From the NCBI GenBank assembly GCA_903851195.1, contig CAINNJ010000004.1, positions 62,001-126,000 of the forward strand: a stretch of 64,000 nucleotides of DNA, given 5' to 3'. Both the position numbers and the translations under genes were made by a program. Shown one piece after another: positions 24,830-34,345 of this stretch. Source of the stretch: an uncultured Acidobacteriia bacterium (GTDB lineage: Bacteria > Acidobacteriota > Terriglobia > Bryobacterales > Bryobacteraceae). The stretch's first letter is position 1, and each line of letters opens with the position of its first letter. The notes beneath the pieces were generated by a model, which searched no databases, had not been told where the DNA came from, and saw nothing but the letters and a program-made list of their open reading frames with translations.

Positions 24830-27808
24830 ATGGAAATTCTTGTCGTTCTTTTGTTCTTTGCAGTGCTCGCGTATGGGTTGCACCTGCGGGCGCAAATCGA
24901 AGCTCTGACCGAGCGGGTGTGGATGCTGGAGCAGACGCAGACGCAGCCACGGGCGGTGAAGGTGGCGGAGCCGGCAGCGCCGGTCGAGGTGGCGGTGACG
25001 GTGCAAGCGCCGGCGGTCGCGCGAGAGGTGGTCGGGCCCCCGCCGGTGCCGCAGCCCCCTCCCTTACCGCGGCCCGCGCCGGCACAGCAGCAGGAAGTCC
25101 TGCCGGGACCGGGTTTATCGGACCGGTTGCGCGGCTGGCTGGGCGATGAGGAGTGGGAAAGCCTGGTCGGCGGCAGCTTGTTAAACAAGCTGGGCGCGCT
25201 GATTCTGGTGATCGGGATTGCGCTGTTCCTGGGTTTTTCGTTCTCCCACATGAGCGCCGGGGGACGCGCCGGTGTCGCGCTGCTGGTCAGCGTTGCGGTG
25301 CTGGGAACGGGAGTCGTGGTGGAGCGGCGCGATCGCTATCGGGTGTTCGCGAGGGGGCTGATCGGCGCGGGCTGGGCGGGGTTGTACGCGACGTCTTACG
25401 CGGCGTGGGCGCTGCCGGCGGCACGAGTCATCGAAGATCCGCTGATCGGTTCGGTGGTCATGCTGGCTGTAGCGTGCGGAATGATCGCGCACGCGCTGCG
25501 ATATGGTTCGCAGGCGATTACGGGTGTGGCGTATTTTGCAGCATTCGCGGCGCTTGCCGCCACCCCGTCGAGTCCGTTCGCGGTGGTGAGTCTGATTCCC
25601 CTGGCGGGATCGATCCTCTGGCTTTCCGCCCGATACGAGTGGTACTCGATGCCGCTGTTCGGACTGGCGGCGACCTATCTGACCTGTATCTCGCGGGGCA
25701 ACTCCGGAGCGCCCCTGGAGCAGACGCAGCCCTTGTTTCTGACGTACTGGCTGCTGTTCGACGGCTTCGACCTGCTGCGCACGCGGCGGCGTGTGGTGAC
25801 CGGGGGCGTGGAATGGATTTACCCGGTGAACTTCGTGGCGTTCGTGGCGCTGTCTTACCTTGCGTGGGCGCACCAGGCGCCTGGTGAGTTGTGGATGGCG
25901 GCGACCGGAGGCGCGATCCTGCTGCTGACCGATGCGATCGCGCGCGGCTTCCTGCGCCCGCCCTCGTCGTTCAGCGAAGAGGATAACTTCGCGGTCCGAT
26001 TGCGCGCAGGCAGTTATGAGGCATCGGTTTTCCTCTCGGCGGTGCTGGGCGGGCTGGCGATTGTGGCGCGCGTGCCCGGCGTCTGGATGAGCGCGGGCCT
26101 GGCGCTGGAGGCGGAAATCCTGTATCTGGCCGGCGTGCGGCTCAACCTCGCGTTCCTGCGGCGTCTGGGGATGACGGCGTTCGTTCACTCACTGCTGCGA
26201 ATGGGCGAATGGCAGTTTCCGTGGCAGCGATCCGAGGTGTTCGGGCGCGCGATCTGGAACTGGAGCCCGCCGGCACTGCTGCACGCGGTGTTGTTCTATG
26301 GCAATCGTGCGCTGCGAAGCCCGAATGTCGCCATGAGTTCCGTGGCGGCGATGCTGGTGGCCGCGGTGATCGGTTTCGAAGCGCCGCCGGCGTATGTGGG
26401 GTGCGCGTGGATCCTGTACGGACTGATTCTGTTCGAAGCGGGATTGCGCCGGGCGGCCATCGAGTTCCGTGTTCAGGCTTATGCGCTGCTGACGGCGGGC
26501 GTGCTGGCATCGGCTACGCGTACTGAGTGGCTGCCGCTGGCGTTGAGTCTGGCGGGTGTTTACGGATGCGCGCTGCGGACGCGCTGGCTGGAATTTGACG
26601 AGCGGGAAGGCCTGGGCTTCGGCAGCAGCGGCGCGGCCGTGTTGCTGGCCGCGGTGCTGATCTGGCGCGAGACGCCGATCGGGTACGTGGGCCTGGCGTG
26701 GTGCGGCCTGGCGCTGGTGATTCTGGAACTGGGCGCGCGGCGATTGCCGCCGTGGATTCGCGTGTTCTTCGGTCCCGCGGGCGGGTTGGCCGTGCTGGCG
26801 GTGGTGGGCACGCACGCCGAGGATTTCACGAAATTTCCGGCGTCGGAAGCCGTGTGGATCTCCTTCTTCGGCGCGGCCGGACTGGCGTGGATCGCGGCGG
26901 CGCGGACGTGGAACCGCGAGGTGGAGCGCCAGATTTGCGCCGGGGTGGGAACGGCTCTGCTGCTGGCCGCAACGTGGCTGGTGACGCCCGACCCCTGGGT
27001 GACGGTAGTCTGGACCGCGATCGCTTTGTGGGTGCTCGAAACCGGACCGCTCCGGTATATCGCGGCCGGTGCTTTCGCCGTGATCTATATCCGGCTTTTC
27101 TCTTTCGATCTGGAGCATACCAGACTTCTTTCCATGCCGCCGGCAATTGCGGGGCTGTATTGTCTCTGGCATCGCTCCCGGCATGAAGAAGCGGAAGCGC
27201 GCGGGATTCTGTGGGCGGCGGCGCTGCCGCTGTTCGCGCTGATCGTGGCGCAGGCGGAACTGACGAATGCGGCGCCCTGGTGGATGGCGGTATCGTTGGC
27301 GCTGTTCTTCCTGTCCTTCCGGTGCGGTATGCCGGATCTGCGCGTGCAGAGCGGACTGTTCGCGCTGGCCGCGTTCGGAACGGCGATAATCTTTGACGCC
27401 ATGTCGCGGGAGCTTTGGCAGTCCTGCGTGGTCGTGGCGGCGCTGTACGCCGGACAGTGGCTCGCTCGGCTCTATGCAGACGAGCACGGCAACACGGCGT
27501 TTTCAGCTCTGGCAACGGTGCTGTTATGCGCCCTGCTCTACGGGCAGGTGTCGGGCGGCATGCTGACCGTCTCCTGGGGGCTGGAATCCCTGGCACTCCT
27601 CGCCACCGGTTTCGCGGCGCGCGAGCGAATCCTGCGGCTGCAGGGGCTGGCGCTGATCCTGCTGTGCATCCTCAAACTGTTCCTGTACGACCTGCGGAAT
27701 CTGGAAACGCTGTACCGGATCCTGTCCTTCGTGGCGCTTGGCCTGATTCTGCTGGCGGTGTCGTGGATCTACACGCGGTTCAAAGACCACATCCGGAAGC
27801 TGCTGTAA
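24830..27808 (+). CDS. DUF2339 polytopic membrane protein
   Basis: 992 residues. The N-terminus has one membrane segment, a short coiled coil (HLRAQIEALTERVWMLEQT) and a Pro/Val-rich linker (about 45-95). The signature ESLVGGSLLNKLGALILVIGIALFLGFSFSH follows at about 110-140, with roughly 25 hydrophobic segments to the end. This is the DUF2339 layout. The function of the family is not known. A GGGAG Shine-Dalgarno lies before the ATG, in keeping with an internal operon position 24 nt after the MFS-PlsC gene, so an envelope or lipid-related role is possible. Its stop codon lies in the loop of a perfect hairpin. Confidence 0.88.
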   Translation: MEILVVLLFFAVLAYGLHLRAQIEALTERVWMLEQTQTQPRAVKVAEPAAPVEVAVTVQAPAVAREVVGPPPVPQPPPLPRPAPAQQQEVLPGPGLSDRLRGWLGDEEWESLVGGSLLNKLGALILVIGIALFLGFSFSHMSAGGRAGVALLVSVAVLGTGVVVERRDRYRVFARGLIGAGWAGLYATSYAAWALPAARVIEDPLIGSVVMLAVACGMIAHALRYGSQAITGVAYFAAFAALAATPSSPFAVVSLIPLAGSILWLSARYEWYSMPLFGLAATYLTCISRGNSGAPLEQTQPLFLTYWLLFDGFDLLRTRRRVVTGGVEWIYPVNFVAFVALSYLAWAHQAPGELWMAATGGAILLLTDAIARGFLRPPSSFSEEDNFAVRLRAGSYEASVFLSAVLGGLAIVARVPGVWMSAGLALEAEILYLAGVRLNLAFLRRLGMTAFVHSLLRMGEWQFPWQRSEVFGRAIWNWSPPALLHAVLFYGNRALRSPNVAMSSVAAMLVAAVIGFEAPPAYVGCAWILYGLILFEAGLRRAAIEFRVQAYALLTAGVLASATRTEWLPLALSLAGVYGCALRTRWLEFDEREGLGFGSSGAAVLLAAVLIWRETPIGYVGLAWCGLALVILELGARRLPPWIRVFFGPAGGLAVLAVVGTHAEDFTKFPASEAVWISFFGAAGLAWIAAARTWNREVERQICAGVGTALLLAATWLVTPDPWVTVVWTAIALWVLETGPLRYIAAGAFAVIYIRLFSFDLEHTRLLSMPPAIAGLYCLWHRSRHEEAEARGILWAAALPLFALIVAQAELTNAAPWWMAVSLALFFLSFRCGMPDLRVQSGLFALAAFGTAIIFDAMSRELWQSCVVVAALYAGQWLARLYADEHGNTAFSALATVLLCALLYGQVSGGMLTVSWGLESLALLATGFAARERILRLQGLALILLCILKLFLYDLRNLETLYRILSFVALGLILLAVSWIYTRFKDHIRKLL

Positions 27809-27818
27809 GCTTCCGGAT
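27791..27818. terminator. bidirectional hairpin at convergent stops
   Basis: ATCCGGAAGC (27791-27800) and GCTTCCGGAT (27809-27818) form a perfect 10-bp stem with an 8-nt loop that contains the TAA of the DUF2339 gene. The last arm base is also the first base of the opposite gene's stop. No T tract follows on either strand. Confidence 0.6.
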
Positions 27819-29209
27819 CAGCCGAGGATTTCCTGCACCACGTTACCGGCGACATCCGTGAGACGGAAATCGCGGCCGCTGTATCGGTACGTCAGTTTCG
27901 TGTGATCGAAGCCCATCAGGTGCAGGATGGTGGCGTGGAGATCGTGAATGTGGACGGGCTTCTCCACCGCTTTGAAGCCGAAGTCGTCGGTGGCGCCATG
28001 GACGTAGCCGCGTTTGATGCCGCCACCCGCGAGCACGGTGGAAAAGCCGTGACTGTTGTGGTCACGGCCGTTCTGCACCTTGACCAGGCCGCTGACTTCC
28101 ACAACCGGAGTGCGCCCGAACTCACCGCTGAGGATCACCAGGGTTTCATCGAGCAGACCGCGCAGTTTGAGGTCTTCGAGCAGCGCCGCCACGGGGCCGT
28201 CCGTGTCGCGCGCGAGCCTCTTGTGACTCATGATGTCGTCATGGCTGTCCCAAGGCTGTGAGTTGCCGTGATAGACCTGCACCATGCGAACGCCCTTCTC
28301 GATGAGGCGGAGGGACATGAGGCAGCCGCGGCCGAAATCGCTGTCGCCGTAACGGGCGCGGACTTTCTCCGGTTCTTTCGAGATATCGAAAACGTCGGGG
28401 GCTTCCGACTGCATGCGGAAAGCGATCTCCGCCGCCTGGATGCTGGCCTCGAGTTCGCGGTCCTGTCCGGCGCGCTGCAGATGGAGCTTGTTCAGTTCGC
28501 CGAGTAAGTCGAGCTGGCGGCGCTGCTCGGTCAGAGATAACTCGGGATTTCGGATATACTGCACCAGTTTGTCCGGAGTCTTCTCGTTATTGGGAATGTA
28601 AGTTCCCTGGTAGACGGCGGGCAGAAAGGTGGACGCCCAGAGTTGGGGTCCGATAACCGGGAAGCCAGGGCACAGCACGACAAAACCGGGCAGGTTCTGG
28701 TTTTCCGAGCCCAGACCGTAAGTCAGCCAGGATCCCATGGAAGGGCGCCCGACCTGCTTATCGCCCGTGTTCATGAGCAGCAGGGACGGCTCGTGGTTGG
28801 GCCGGTCCGTATACATGGAACGGATGACGCAGCAATCGTCGATGCGGGAGCCGATTTTCGAAAAGATATCGCTGACTTCGATGCCGCTTTGGCCATACTT
28901 TTTAAACCCGAAGGGCGATTTCAGCAGGTTGCCGGTCTTGCGCTCGGTCTTCAGATTGCCGGCGGGCATGGGCTTGCCGTCGTACTTATCGAGCATCGGC
29001 TTGGGGTCGAAGGTATCCACCTGCGAGGGGCCGCCGTTGAGGAAAAGAAAGATAACGCGTTTCGCTTTGGCCGGGAAGTGGGGCGCTTTGGGGGCCAGCG
29101 GATTGGATTCGATGGAGGGCCCAACGGACGCCGCGCCCGCCAGTTGGGCAAACGCGGTCATCCCGAAGCCGGTTCCGAAGGTCTTGAGGCAATCCCGTCT
29201 GGTCATCAT
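27818..29209 (-). CDS. DUF1501 secreted protein (second copy)
   Basis: 463 residues from ATG 29209, one codon before a second Met. The twin-arginine signal TRRDCLKTFGTGFGMTAFAQLAGAA points to Tat export. Landmarks equal those of the copy at 8871-10289: VIFLFLNGGPSQVDTFDPKP, QPWDSHDDIMSHKR, LSGEFGRTPVVE, and NGRDHNSHGFS with probable metal ligands. The fold belongs to the alkaline-phosphatase superfamily; substrate unknown. It starts 5 nt after the stop of the upstream PSD1 gene on the same strand, so the pair is co-transcribed. Compared with the first copy, the gene order (DUF1549 then DUF1501) is the same. Confidence 0.9.
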   Translation of the reverse strand: MMTRRDCLKTFGTGFGMTAFAQLAGAASVGPSIESNPLAPKAPHFPAKAKRVIFLFLNGGPSQVDTFDPKPMLDKYDGKPMPAGNLKTERKTGNLLKSPFGFKKYGQSGIEVSDIFSKIGSRIDDCCVIRSMYTDRPNHEPSLLLMNTGDKQVGRPSMGSWLTYGLGSENQNLPGFVVLCPGFPVIGPQLWASTFLPAVYQGTYIPNNEKTPDKLVQYIRNPELSLTEQRRQLDLLGELNKLHLQRAGQDRELEASIQAAEIAFRMQSEAPDVFDISKEPEKVRARYGDSDFGRGCLMSLRLIEKGVRMVQVYHGNSQPWDSHDDIMSHKRLARDTDGPVAALLEDLKLRGLLDETLVILSGEFGRTPVVEVSGLVKVQNGRDHNSHGFSTVLAGGGIKRGYVHGATDDFGFKAVEKPVHIHDLHATILHLMGFDHTKLTYRYSGRDFRLTDVAGNVVQEILG

Positions 29210-29214
29210 GTTGG

Positions 29215-31803
29215 TTAGTCCAGAAACTGAAATTCGTTGGAGGTCAATAAGACCTGTGTGTATTCCGCCCACGCCTGCTCGGCATGAGTTCCCTGCCCCG
29301 CAAGAAAAGCCAGGCCCAGCTTCTTTTCCTGCGGGCTGGGCGCGCGCTGGAAGAGTAACTGATAGGCGTCGTCGATACGTTTGGCGTCGTCGCCGCGGAG
29401 GCGGGCGGCTACGGCTTTGGCCTGGGCGATCACCCAGTCGTTATTCATGAAGTACAGGCGCTGCGGCGGCACGTTGGTGGCGTTGCGCTGTTCGCTGGTG
29501 TTGTTGGGATTGGGAAAATCGAAGAGCGCGAAATCCGACTCCAGTTTGCGGCGGCTCACGAAGCTGTAAACGGTGCGGCGGAAATCGTCTTTACCCAGGT
29601 GAACGGCCAGGCCGCCGGGACGGAGGTCGAGTTTCCCGGAGACCTGCAGCAGGTCGTCGCGAAGCGTTTCGGCATCCAGGCGCTGGCGGTTAAAGCGCCA
29701 GACCAGGCGGTTATCGGGATCGGCCGCGAGATTCTTTTCGTTCGGTTCGGCGCTGGCCTGGTAAGTGGCCGATAACATGATCGCGCGGTGCAGTTTCTTA
29801 ATCGACCAGCCGTCCTTGACGAAAGTGGCGGCAAGATAGTCGAGTAACTCGGGATGGCTGGGGCGATCGCCCTGCGCGCCGAAGTTACTGGGGGTGCGGA
29901 CCAGGCCCTGACCGAAGTGGTGCTGCCAGACGCGATTGACGAAAACGCGGGCGGTGAGCGGATTCGCGGGATCGGCAATGGCGTCGGCGAGTTCCAGACG
30001 TCCCGAGCCCTGGCTGAAGCGTTTCGGATCGCCGGTCGTCAGCACGGAAACGAAGTGGGGTGGGGCCGGCGCGCCCGGATTATTCCGGTCCCCGCGCAGC
30101 CAGATCTTCTGCACGTCCAGCTTCTTCTTATCTTCGATGATCTGCAGATACGGGTATTCCGGCGGCATCGCTTTCTTCAGCGTGGCGAGTTCTTCGTGCA
30201 GTTGCAGCTGGTGTTCTTTCCACGGTCCCGCGAGGAAGCGATCGATCTTGCCATCGCCGAAATGCAGCAGGCCGCGCTCACCGAAGACGTTGTCCCAAAG
30301 GAAGAAGCGGTCGCGATCCATGGAGACCAGGTTGGCCTGGCTCAGGTCGTTGCGGTTCGGATTCAGGCCGAGCGTGATGTGGTTCTTGTCGTCGACCAGT
30401 TTCTTCTCAGCGCTGACTTTGATCAGCAGGGCCTGAAATTCCGTCGCGGCGGTCCTGCGTTCTTCCGGAGTCTTAGCCGCGAACCACGCTTTGAGAAAGG
30501 GATGGTCTTTATCGGGAGAAGACAGGTACTTCTTCCACTTGCCGCGCACGTCGTCGTCGAGCGCTTTGTCCGTAGCGTCTCCCGCCACATCGAGCATGTA
30601 AGCGCTGGTGCGGGTGGCGAGGATTTCGGCCAGACTGTCCGCCTGCGACTTGACGAAAGCGTCGAGATCTTTCTTTTTATCGTCCGCTTTCTGCTTCGCC
30701 GCCTGGTAAGCGTCCACCTGCTCTTTGGGCGCGAGAGGCGACTGGCCCAGATTTGTATTCGCGAAGATGCCGAGCAGCGAGTAATAATCGGCCTGCGGAA
30801 TGGGATCGAACTTATGGTCATGGCATTGCGCGCAGGCGACGGTGAGGCCGAGGAAGCCGCGGGTGGTGGCGTCCACGCGATCATCCTGCATTTCCGGACT
30901 CAGGGCGTAAAAGCCCAGGCCGGCGATGTACTTGTCTTTATCGGGAAGCTGATCGCCCGCGATCTGTGCCCTGACGAAAGTGTTGTAGGGCATGTCGGAA
31001 TTGAAGGCGTCGATGACCCAGTCGCGGTAGCGGAACGAGTTGGCGTAAGGCTCATCCTCGGTGGAGTTCAGCTTATCGTCCGAATAACGCGCGATATCGA
31101 GCCAGTAACGGCCCCAGCGCTCCCCGTAACGCGGGGATGCGAGCAACGAATCAACCACTTTCGCGAAGGCATCGGGAGATTTGTCGCGAGTAAACGCTTC
31201 CACCTGTTCGGCGGTCGGCGGCAGGCCGGTCAGATCCAGATAAGCCCGGCGGATGAGAGTCCGGCGATCCGCGGGTCTTACCGGAGCCAGGTTCTTTTCT
31301 TCGAGTTTCGCGAGGATAAAGCGGTCCAGATCATTGTGCGCCCACTTTGTGTCTTTGACTTTGGGCGGCGTGACCTGCGCGACCGGTTTAAACGACCAGA
31401 ACGCACGCTGCTCCTGACTGATCACGTATTTGGGCGGCGCCGGTGCGGCGCCCGCGGGCCAGACAGCGCCCGCCTTAATCCACGTGGCCACCGCGTCGAT
31501 CTGTTCGTCTTTGAGCTTGCCGCCGGGCGGCATTTTGAGCCGCGGATGCGTCTGGCGCAGGGCCTGGATGAGGAGGCTTCCGTCGGGATTTCCGGGCACG
31601 ATAGCCGGACCCGATTTTCCGCCGGCCATCAGGTGTTCGCGCGAGTCGAGTTGCAGACCGCCGGACTTCGAATCCGTATGGCACGAATAGCACTTCGACG
31701 CCAGCAGCGGTCGAACGTTGAGTTCGAAATACTCCGCCGGGTTACCTTGTTCGGCGGCGCCGGCTAGAGAGGCAAACGCGGCAATGAGACTCAGCAGTTT
31801 CAT
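29215..31803 (-). CDS. PSD1 protein with N-terminal cytochrome c domain (PSCyt1-DUF1549-DUF1553)
   Basis: 862 residues. After a signal peptide (1-16), the planctomycete-type cytochrome domain carries CYSCH (Cys38, Cys41, His42) with a distal LKMPPGGKL Met region. DUF1549 follows at about 150-360, with DLTGLPPTAEQV, GERWGRYWLDIARYSDD and a second CAQCHDHKFDP motif. A Lys/Asp-rich middle (about 370-560) is longer than in the paralogue. DUF1553 ends the protein (ARVFVNRVWQHHFGQGLV, LDAETLRDD). Two CxxCH sites suggest a periplasmic dihaem protein. A TAGAAT hexamer lies 11 nt before the ATG on the minus strand. Confidence 0.92.
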   Translation of the reverse strand: MKLLSLIAAFASLAGAAEQGNPAEYFELNVRPLLASKCYSCHTDSKSGGLQLDSREHLMAGGKSGPAIVPGNPDGSLLIQALRQTHPRLKMPPGGKLKDEQIDAVATWIKAGAVWPAGAAPAPPKYVISQEQRAFWSFKPVAQVTPPKVKDTKWAHNDLDRFILAKLEEKNLAPVRPADRRTLIRRAYLDLTGLPPTAEQVEAFTRDKSPDAFAKVVDSLLASPRYGERWGRYWLDIARYSDDKLNSTEDEPYANSFRYRDWVIDAFNSDMPYNTFVRAQIAGDQLPDKDKYIAGLGFYALSPEMQDDRVDATTRGFLGLTVACAQCHDHKFDPIPQADYYSLLGIFANTNLGQSPLAPKEQVDAYQAAKQKADDKKKDLDAFVKSQADSLAEILATRTSAYMLDVAGDATDKALDDDVRGKWKKYLSSPDKDHPFLKAWFAAKTPEERRTAATEFQALLIKVSAEKKLVDDKNHITLGLNPNRNDLSQANLVSMDRDRFFLWDNVFGERGLLHFGDGKIDRFLAGPWKEHQLQLHEELATLKKAMPPEYPYLQIIEDKKKLDVQKIWLRGDRNNPGAPAPPHFVSVLTTGDPKRFSQGSGRLELADAIADPANPLTARVFVNRVWQHHFGQGLVRTPSNFGAQGDRPSHPELLDYLAATFVKDGWSIKKLHRAIMLSATYQASAEPNEKNLAADPDNRLVWRFNRQRLDAETLRDDLLQVSGKLDLRPGGLAVHLGKDDFRRTVYSFVSRRKLESDFALFDFPNPNNTSEQRNATNVPPQRLYFMNNDWVIAQAKAVAARLRGDDAKRIDDAYQLLFQRAPSPQEKKLGLAFLAGQGTHAEQAWAEYTQVLLTSNEFQFLD

Positions 31804-31814
31804 GCGATGGCCTT

Positions 31815-31820
31815 ATTCTA
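31815..31820 (-). promoter_or_regulatory. -10-like hexamer of the PSD1 gene
   Basis: TAGAAT on the minus strand lies 11 nt before the ATG at 31803, identical to the hexamer before the other PSD1 gene (6816-6821). The leader would be about 4 nt. Confidence 0.45.
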
Positions 31821-31856
31821 TCGGACTCGCCGCGCGCCGCGGTTAACGTTTTAGCC

Positions 31857-32990
31857 CTATAGATTGCCGCGCGCGGCCTGCTCGCGTTCAATCGCCTCAA
31901 AGAGAGCTTTGATGTTGCCCTTGCCGAAACCGCGGCTCCCTTTGCGCTGGATGATCTCAAAGAAGAGCGTGGGACGGTCGGTCACGGGCCGGGTGAAGAT
32001 CTGCAGCAGATACCCCTCGTCGTCGCGGTCGGCCAGAATGCCCAGGCGCGCCAGTTCGTCGAACGATTCCTCGATCGGGCCGACGCGGGAACGCAGTCCC
32101 TCATAATACGCGGCGGGGGTGCCGATGAACTCCACGCCGTGATCGCGCAGGGTGTTGACGGTCTGAATGATATCGTCGGTCGCCATGGCGAGATGCTGCA
32201 CGCCGGGGCCGGCGTAGTAATCCAGATACTCTTCGATCTGCGATTTGCGGCGGCCCCGCGCGGGCTCATTGACCAGCACTTTGACGCGGCCGTTGCCGTT
32301 CGCCATCACCTTCGACATGAGCGACGAGTATTCGGTGGTGATCTGCTTGTCGTCGAAGTGCTGGTAGAGATGGAAGCCCATCACGTCGCGATAAAAATCG
32401 ACCCAGTGATTCATGTCGCCCCAGCCGACGTTGCCGACGATGTGATCGATGTAGCGCAGACCAGCGTTGCGGGCGAGCGGGTCGGGAAGCGGGCAGGCGC
32501 GGAAGCCGGGAAGAAAGGCTCCGGTGTAACGTTGCCGCTCGATGAACGAATGCGTCACGTCCCCATAGACGGCGATGGAAGCGGTGCGGACTTCGCCCTC
32601 TTCGTCGCGAAACGTCTGCGGCGCCTGCACGCTGTGGGCTCCGCGGGCAGTAGCGGCCAGCCAGGCAGCTTCCGCGTCGTCCACCAGAAAAGCCACGTCC
32701 CGTACGCCGTCACCGTGGCGCAGGACATGGTCGGCGATCTCGTGGTCTCCGCCCAAAGCCGAAGTGAAGACGAAGCAGATTTTGCCCTGCCGGACCACCC
32801 AGGAGGCGCGGTCGCGGCAGCCGGTTTCCGGGCCCCGGTACGCGATGAGTTCCATACCGAAGGCCGCGCGATAGAAGAAGGCGGCCTGTTTCGCGTTGCC
32901 GACGCGGAATTCCAGATGGTCGGTGCCGTTGAGGGGAAGGAAATCTTCCGTCATCGTGGCGGACGGAGAGGTCGAAGAGATTAGCTGCAT
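31857..32990 (-). CDS. hppD: 4-hydroxyphenylpyruvate dioxygenase
   Basis: Fe(II) dioxygenase that converts 4-hydroxyphenylpyruvate to homogentisate in tyrosine breakdown. 377 residues with two vicinal-oxygen-chelate halves. The three iron ligands are recognisable: His in YIDHIVGNV, His in VQHLAMATDD, and Glu in LFFEIIQRKG. The C-terminal GSRGFGKGNIKALFEAIEREQ helix gates the active site. The start at 32990 overlaps the upstream aminotransferase stop by 10 nt; a second Met at 32954 (MTEDFLPLNGTDHLEF) is equally plausible. Transcribed together with the aminotransferase, which can provide its keto-acid substrate. Homogentisate dioxygenase is not in the window. Confidence 0.95.
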   Translation of the reverse strand: MQLISSTSPSATMTEDFLPLNGTDHLEFRVGNAKQAAFFYRAAFGMELIAYRGPETGCRDRASWVVRQGKICFVFTSALGGDHEIADHVLRHGDGVRDVAFLVDDAEAAWLAATARGAHSVQAPQTFRDEEGEVRTASIAVYGDVTHSFIERQRYTGAFLPGFRACPLPDPLARNAGLRYIDHIVGNVGWGDMNHWVDFYRDVMGFHLYQHFDDKQITTEYSSLMSKVMANGNGRVKVLVNEPARGRRKSQIEEYLDYYAGPGVQHLAMATDDIIQTVNTLRDHGVEFIGTPAAYYEGLRSRVGPIEESFDELARLGILADRDDEGYLLQIFTRPVTDRPTLFFEIIQRKGSRGFGKGNIKALFEAIEREQAARGNL

Positions 32991-34102
32991 AGCAGAGACT
33001 CCTGTTGCAGAATCCGGCTCATGGCCGAGATCAGTTGGTTGTTGTCGTCGGGCGTCCCGATGGTGATGCGCACACCGTTGGGAACGCCGAAAGCGCGGAG
33101 TGGACGGACGATAATTCCCGCCTGCAGCAGGTTTTCGACCACACCCTCGGCGGATTGTGCATCGGGCCAGAGCGTCATGATGAAGTTGGCGCAGGAGGGC
33201 AGGGTGTGGATGCCGAGCGATTGCAGTTCGCGTGTGACCAGGGCGAGTCCGGCCGCGTTGGCATCGAGAGTAGCGGCCAGCCACCCGGTGTCTTCCAGAG
33301 CGGCGATGGCGGCGGCCTCGGCCAGGCTCGAAGGCTCGAAAGGCAGCTTGACCTTCAGCAGGTTCGAGATCAGGGTCTCGTGGGCGAAGCCATAGCCGAT
33401 GCGGGCGCCGGCGAGGCCATACGCCTTCGAAAACGTGCGCAGCGTGATGACGTTGTCGTGGCGGTAGAACAGGGAGTCCGGATACTCGGCACGATGGCTC
33501 ACGTATTCGTAATAGGCCTCATCCAGAATGATGAGCACGCGTTCCGGAATGCGCGAATGAAAGGCTTCGAACTCCGTTCGGGTGAAGATGGTGCCGGTCG
33601 GACTATTCGGATTGGCCAGGTAGATGATTTTGGTTCTTTCGTTGACTGCGCCGGCCAGGCGGAGCGGATCGATCCGCCAGTTGAGAAGAGGCACCGTCCG
33701 ATACGTCACGCCGCGCGATTGCGCGAGGACGCGAAAACCGATGAAGGTGGGCTCCGCCGTGAGCACCTCGTCGCCGTCGCAGAGGAACGTGCGGATGATG
33801 TTCGAGAGGATGCCTTCCGAGCCACTGCCCGTAATCACGTTTTCGGGCCGCACGCCGAACCGGGCGGCAAGCGCCGTGCGCAGTTCTTTGCCGCCGGAGG
33901 GGTACTGGCCCAGCGTACTTAGCGCGGCGGAGATGGCGCGTAAAGCGTGGGGAGACGGCCCCAGCGGGTTTTCGTTCGAGCCGAGTTTGACGGCGCGTTC
34001 CAGGCCATACTCGCGGCAGACCTCGGCGGCGGACCGGCCAGCCTGGTAAGGAGCGAGCGTTTCTATATAAGAAGGTACGAGAGGCACGGCAGCACTTCCC
34101 AC
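32981..34102 (-). CDS. HisC-type (aromatic/histidinol-phosphate) aminotransferase
   Basis: 373-residue fold-type I PLP enzyme. PLP lysine in TFSKAYGLAGARIGYG, the LGSNENPLGPSP substrate/PLP region, and NPNSPTGT are all present. By sequence it belongs to the HisC family, which also includes aromatic amino acid aminotransferases. No other his gene is near, and its stop overlaps hppD, so transamination of tyrosine or phenylalanine is the better reading. The start is GTG 34102; TGTACAGT overlaps it on the minus strand and may be a -10, in which case the in-frame GTG at 34087 would be the real start. Confidence 0.9.
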   Translation of the reverse strand: MGSAAVPLVPSYIETLAPYQAGRSAAEVCREYGLERAVKLGSNENPLGPSPHALRAISAALSTLGQYPSGGKELRTALAARFGVRPENVITGSGSEGILSNIIRTFLCDGDEVLTAEPTFIGFRVLAQSRGVTYRTVPLLNWRIDPLRLAGAVNERTKIIYLANPNSPTGTIFTRTEFEAFHSRIPERVLIILDEAYYEYVSHRAEYPDSLFYRHDNVITLRTFSKAYGLAGARIGYGFAHETLISNLLKVKLPFEPSSLAEAAAIAALEDTGWLAATLDANAAGLALVTRELQSLGIHTLPSCANFIMTLWPDAQSAEGVVENLLQAGIIVRPLRAFGVPNGVRITIGTPDDNNQLISAMSRILQQESLLCS

Positions 34103-34345
34103 TGTACACCACTTCAGGGTGGGTCTACATTCGCGCGCGTCTGCTGCCGATGGTTATATAGCGGAAGGCAAGGTTCTCCGGGCGGGCCAAGTCTGTTACT
34201 AATGGAACTGCGTACCGGTGTGCCGCCCGAGAGATGGAAATGGCCTACTCATTTCCGGGGAAGCTGTTCATTTTCCGGAAGATGGGGGGAAATAGATTTT
34301 CCGGTGTTCCAGAGAGTATGCTGGTTTGGGTGAGAATTTAACAGA

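Noticed and set aside
32981-34102. Histidine biosynthesis operon
   Set aside because: HisC is the only his-like gene and it overlaps hppD, so tyrosine or phenylalanine transamination is more likely.
34103-34345. Riboswitch before the REC-PilZ gene
   Set aside because: There are repeated ATTTTCCGG elements but no consistent hairpin or known aptamer core.
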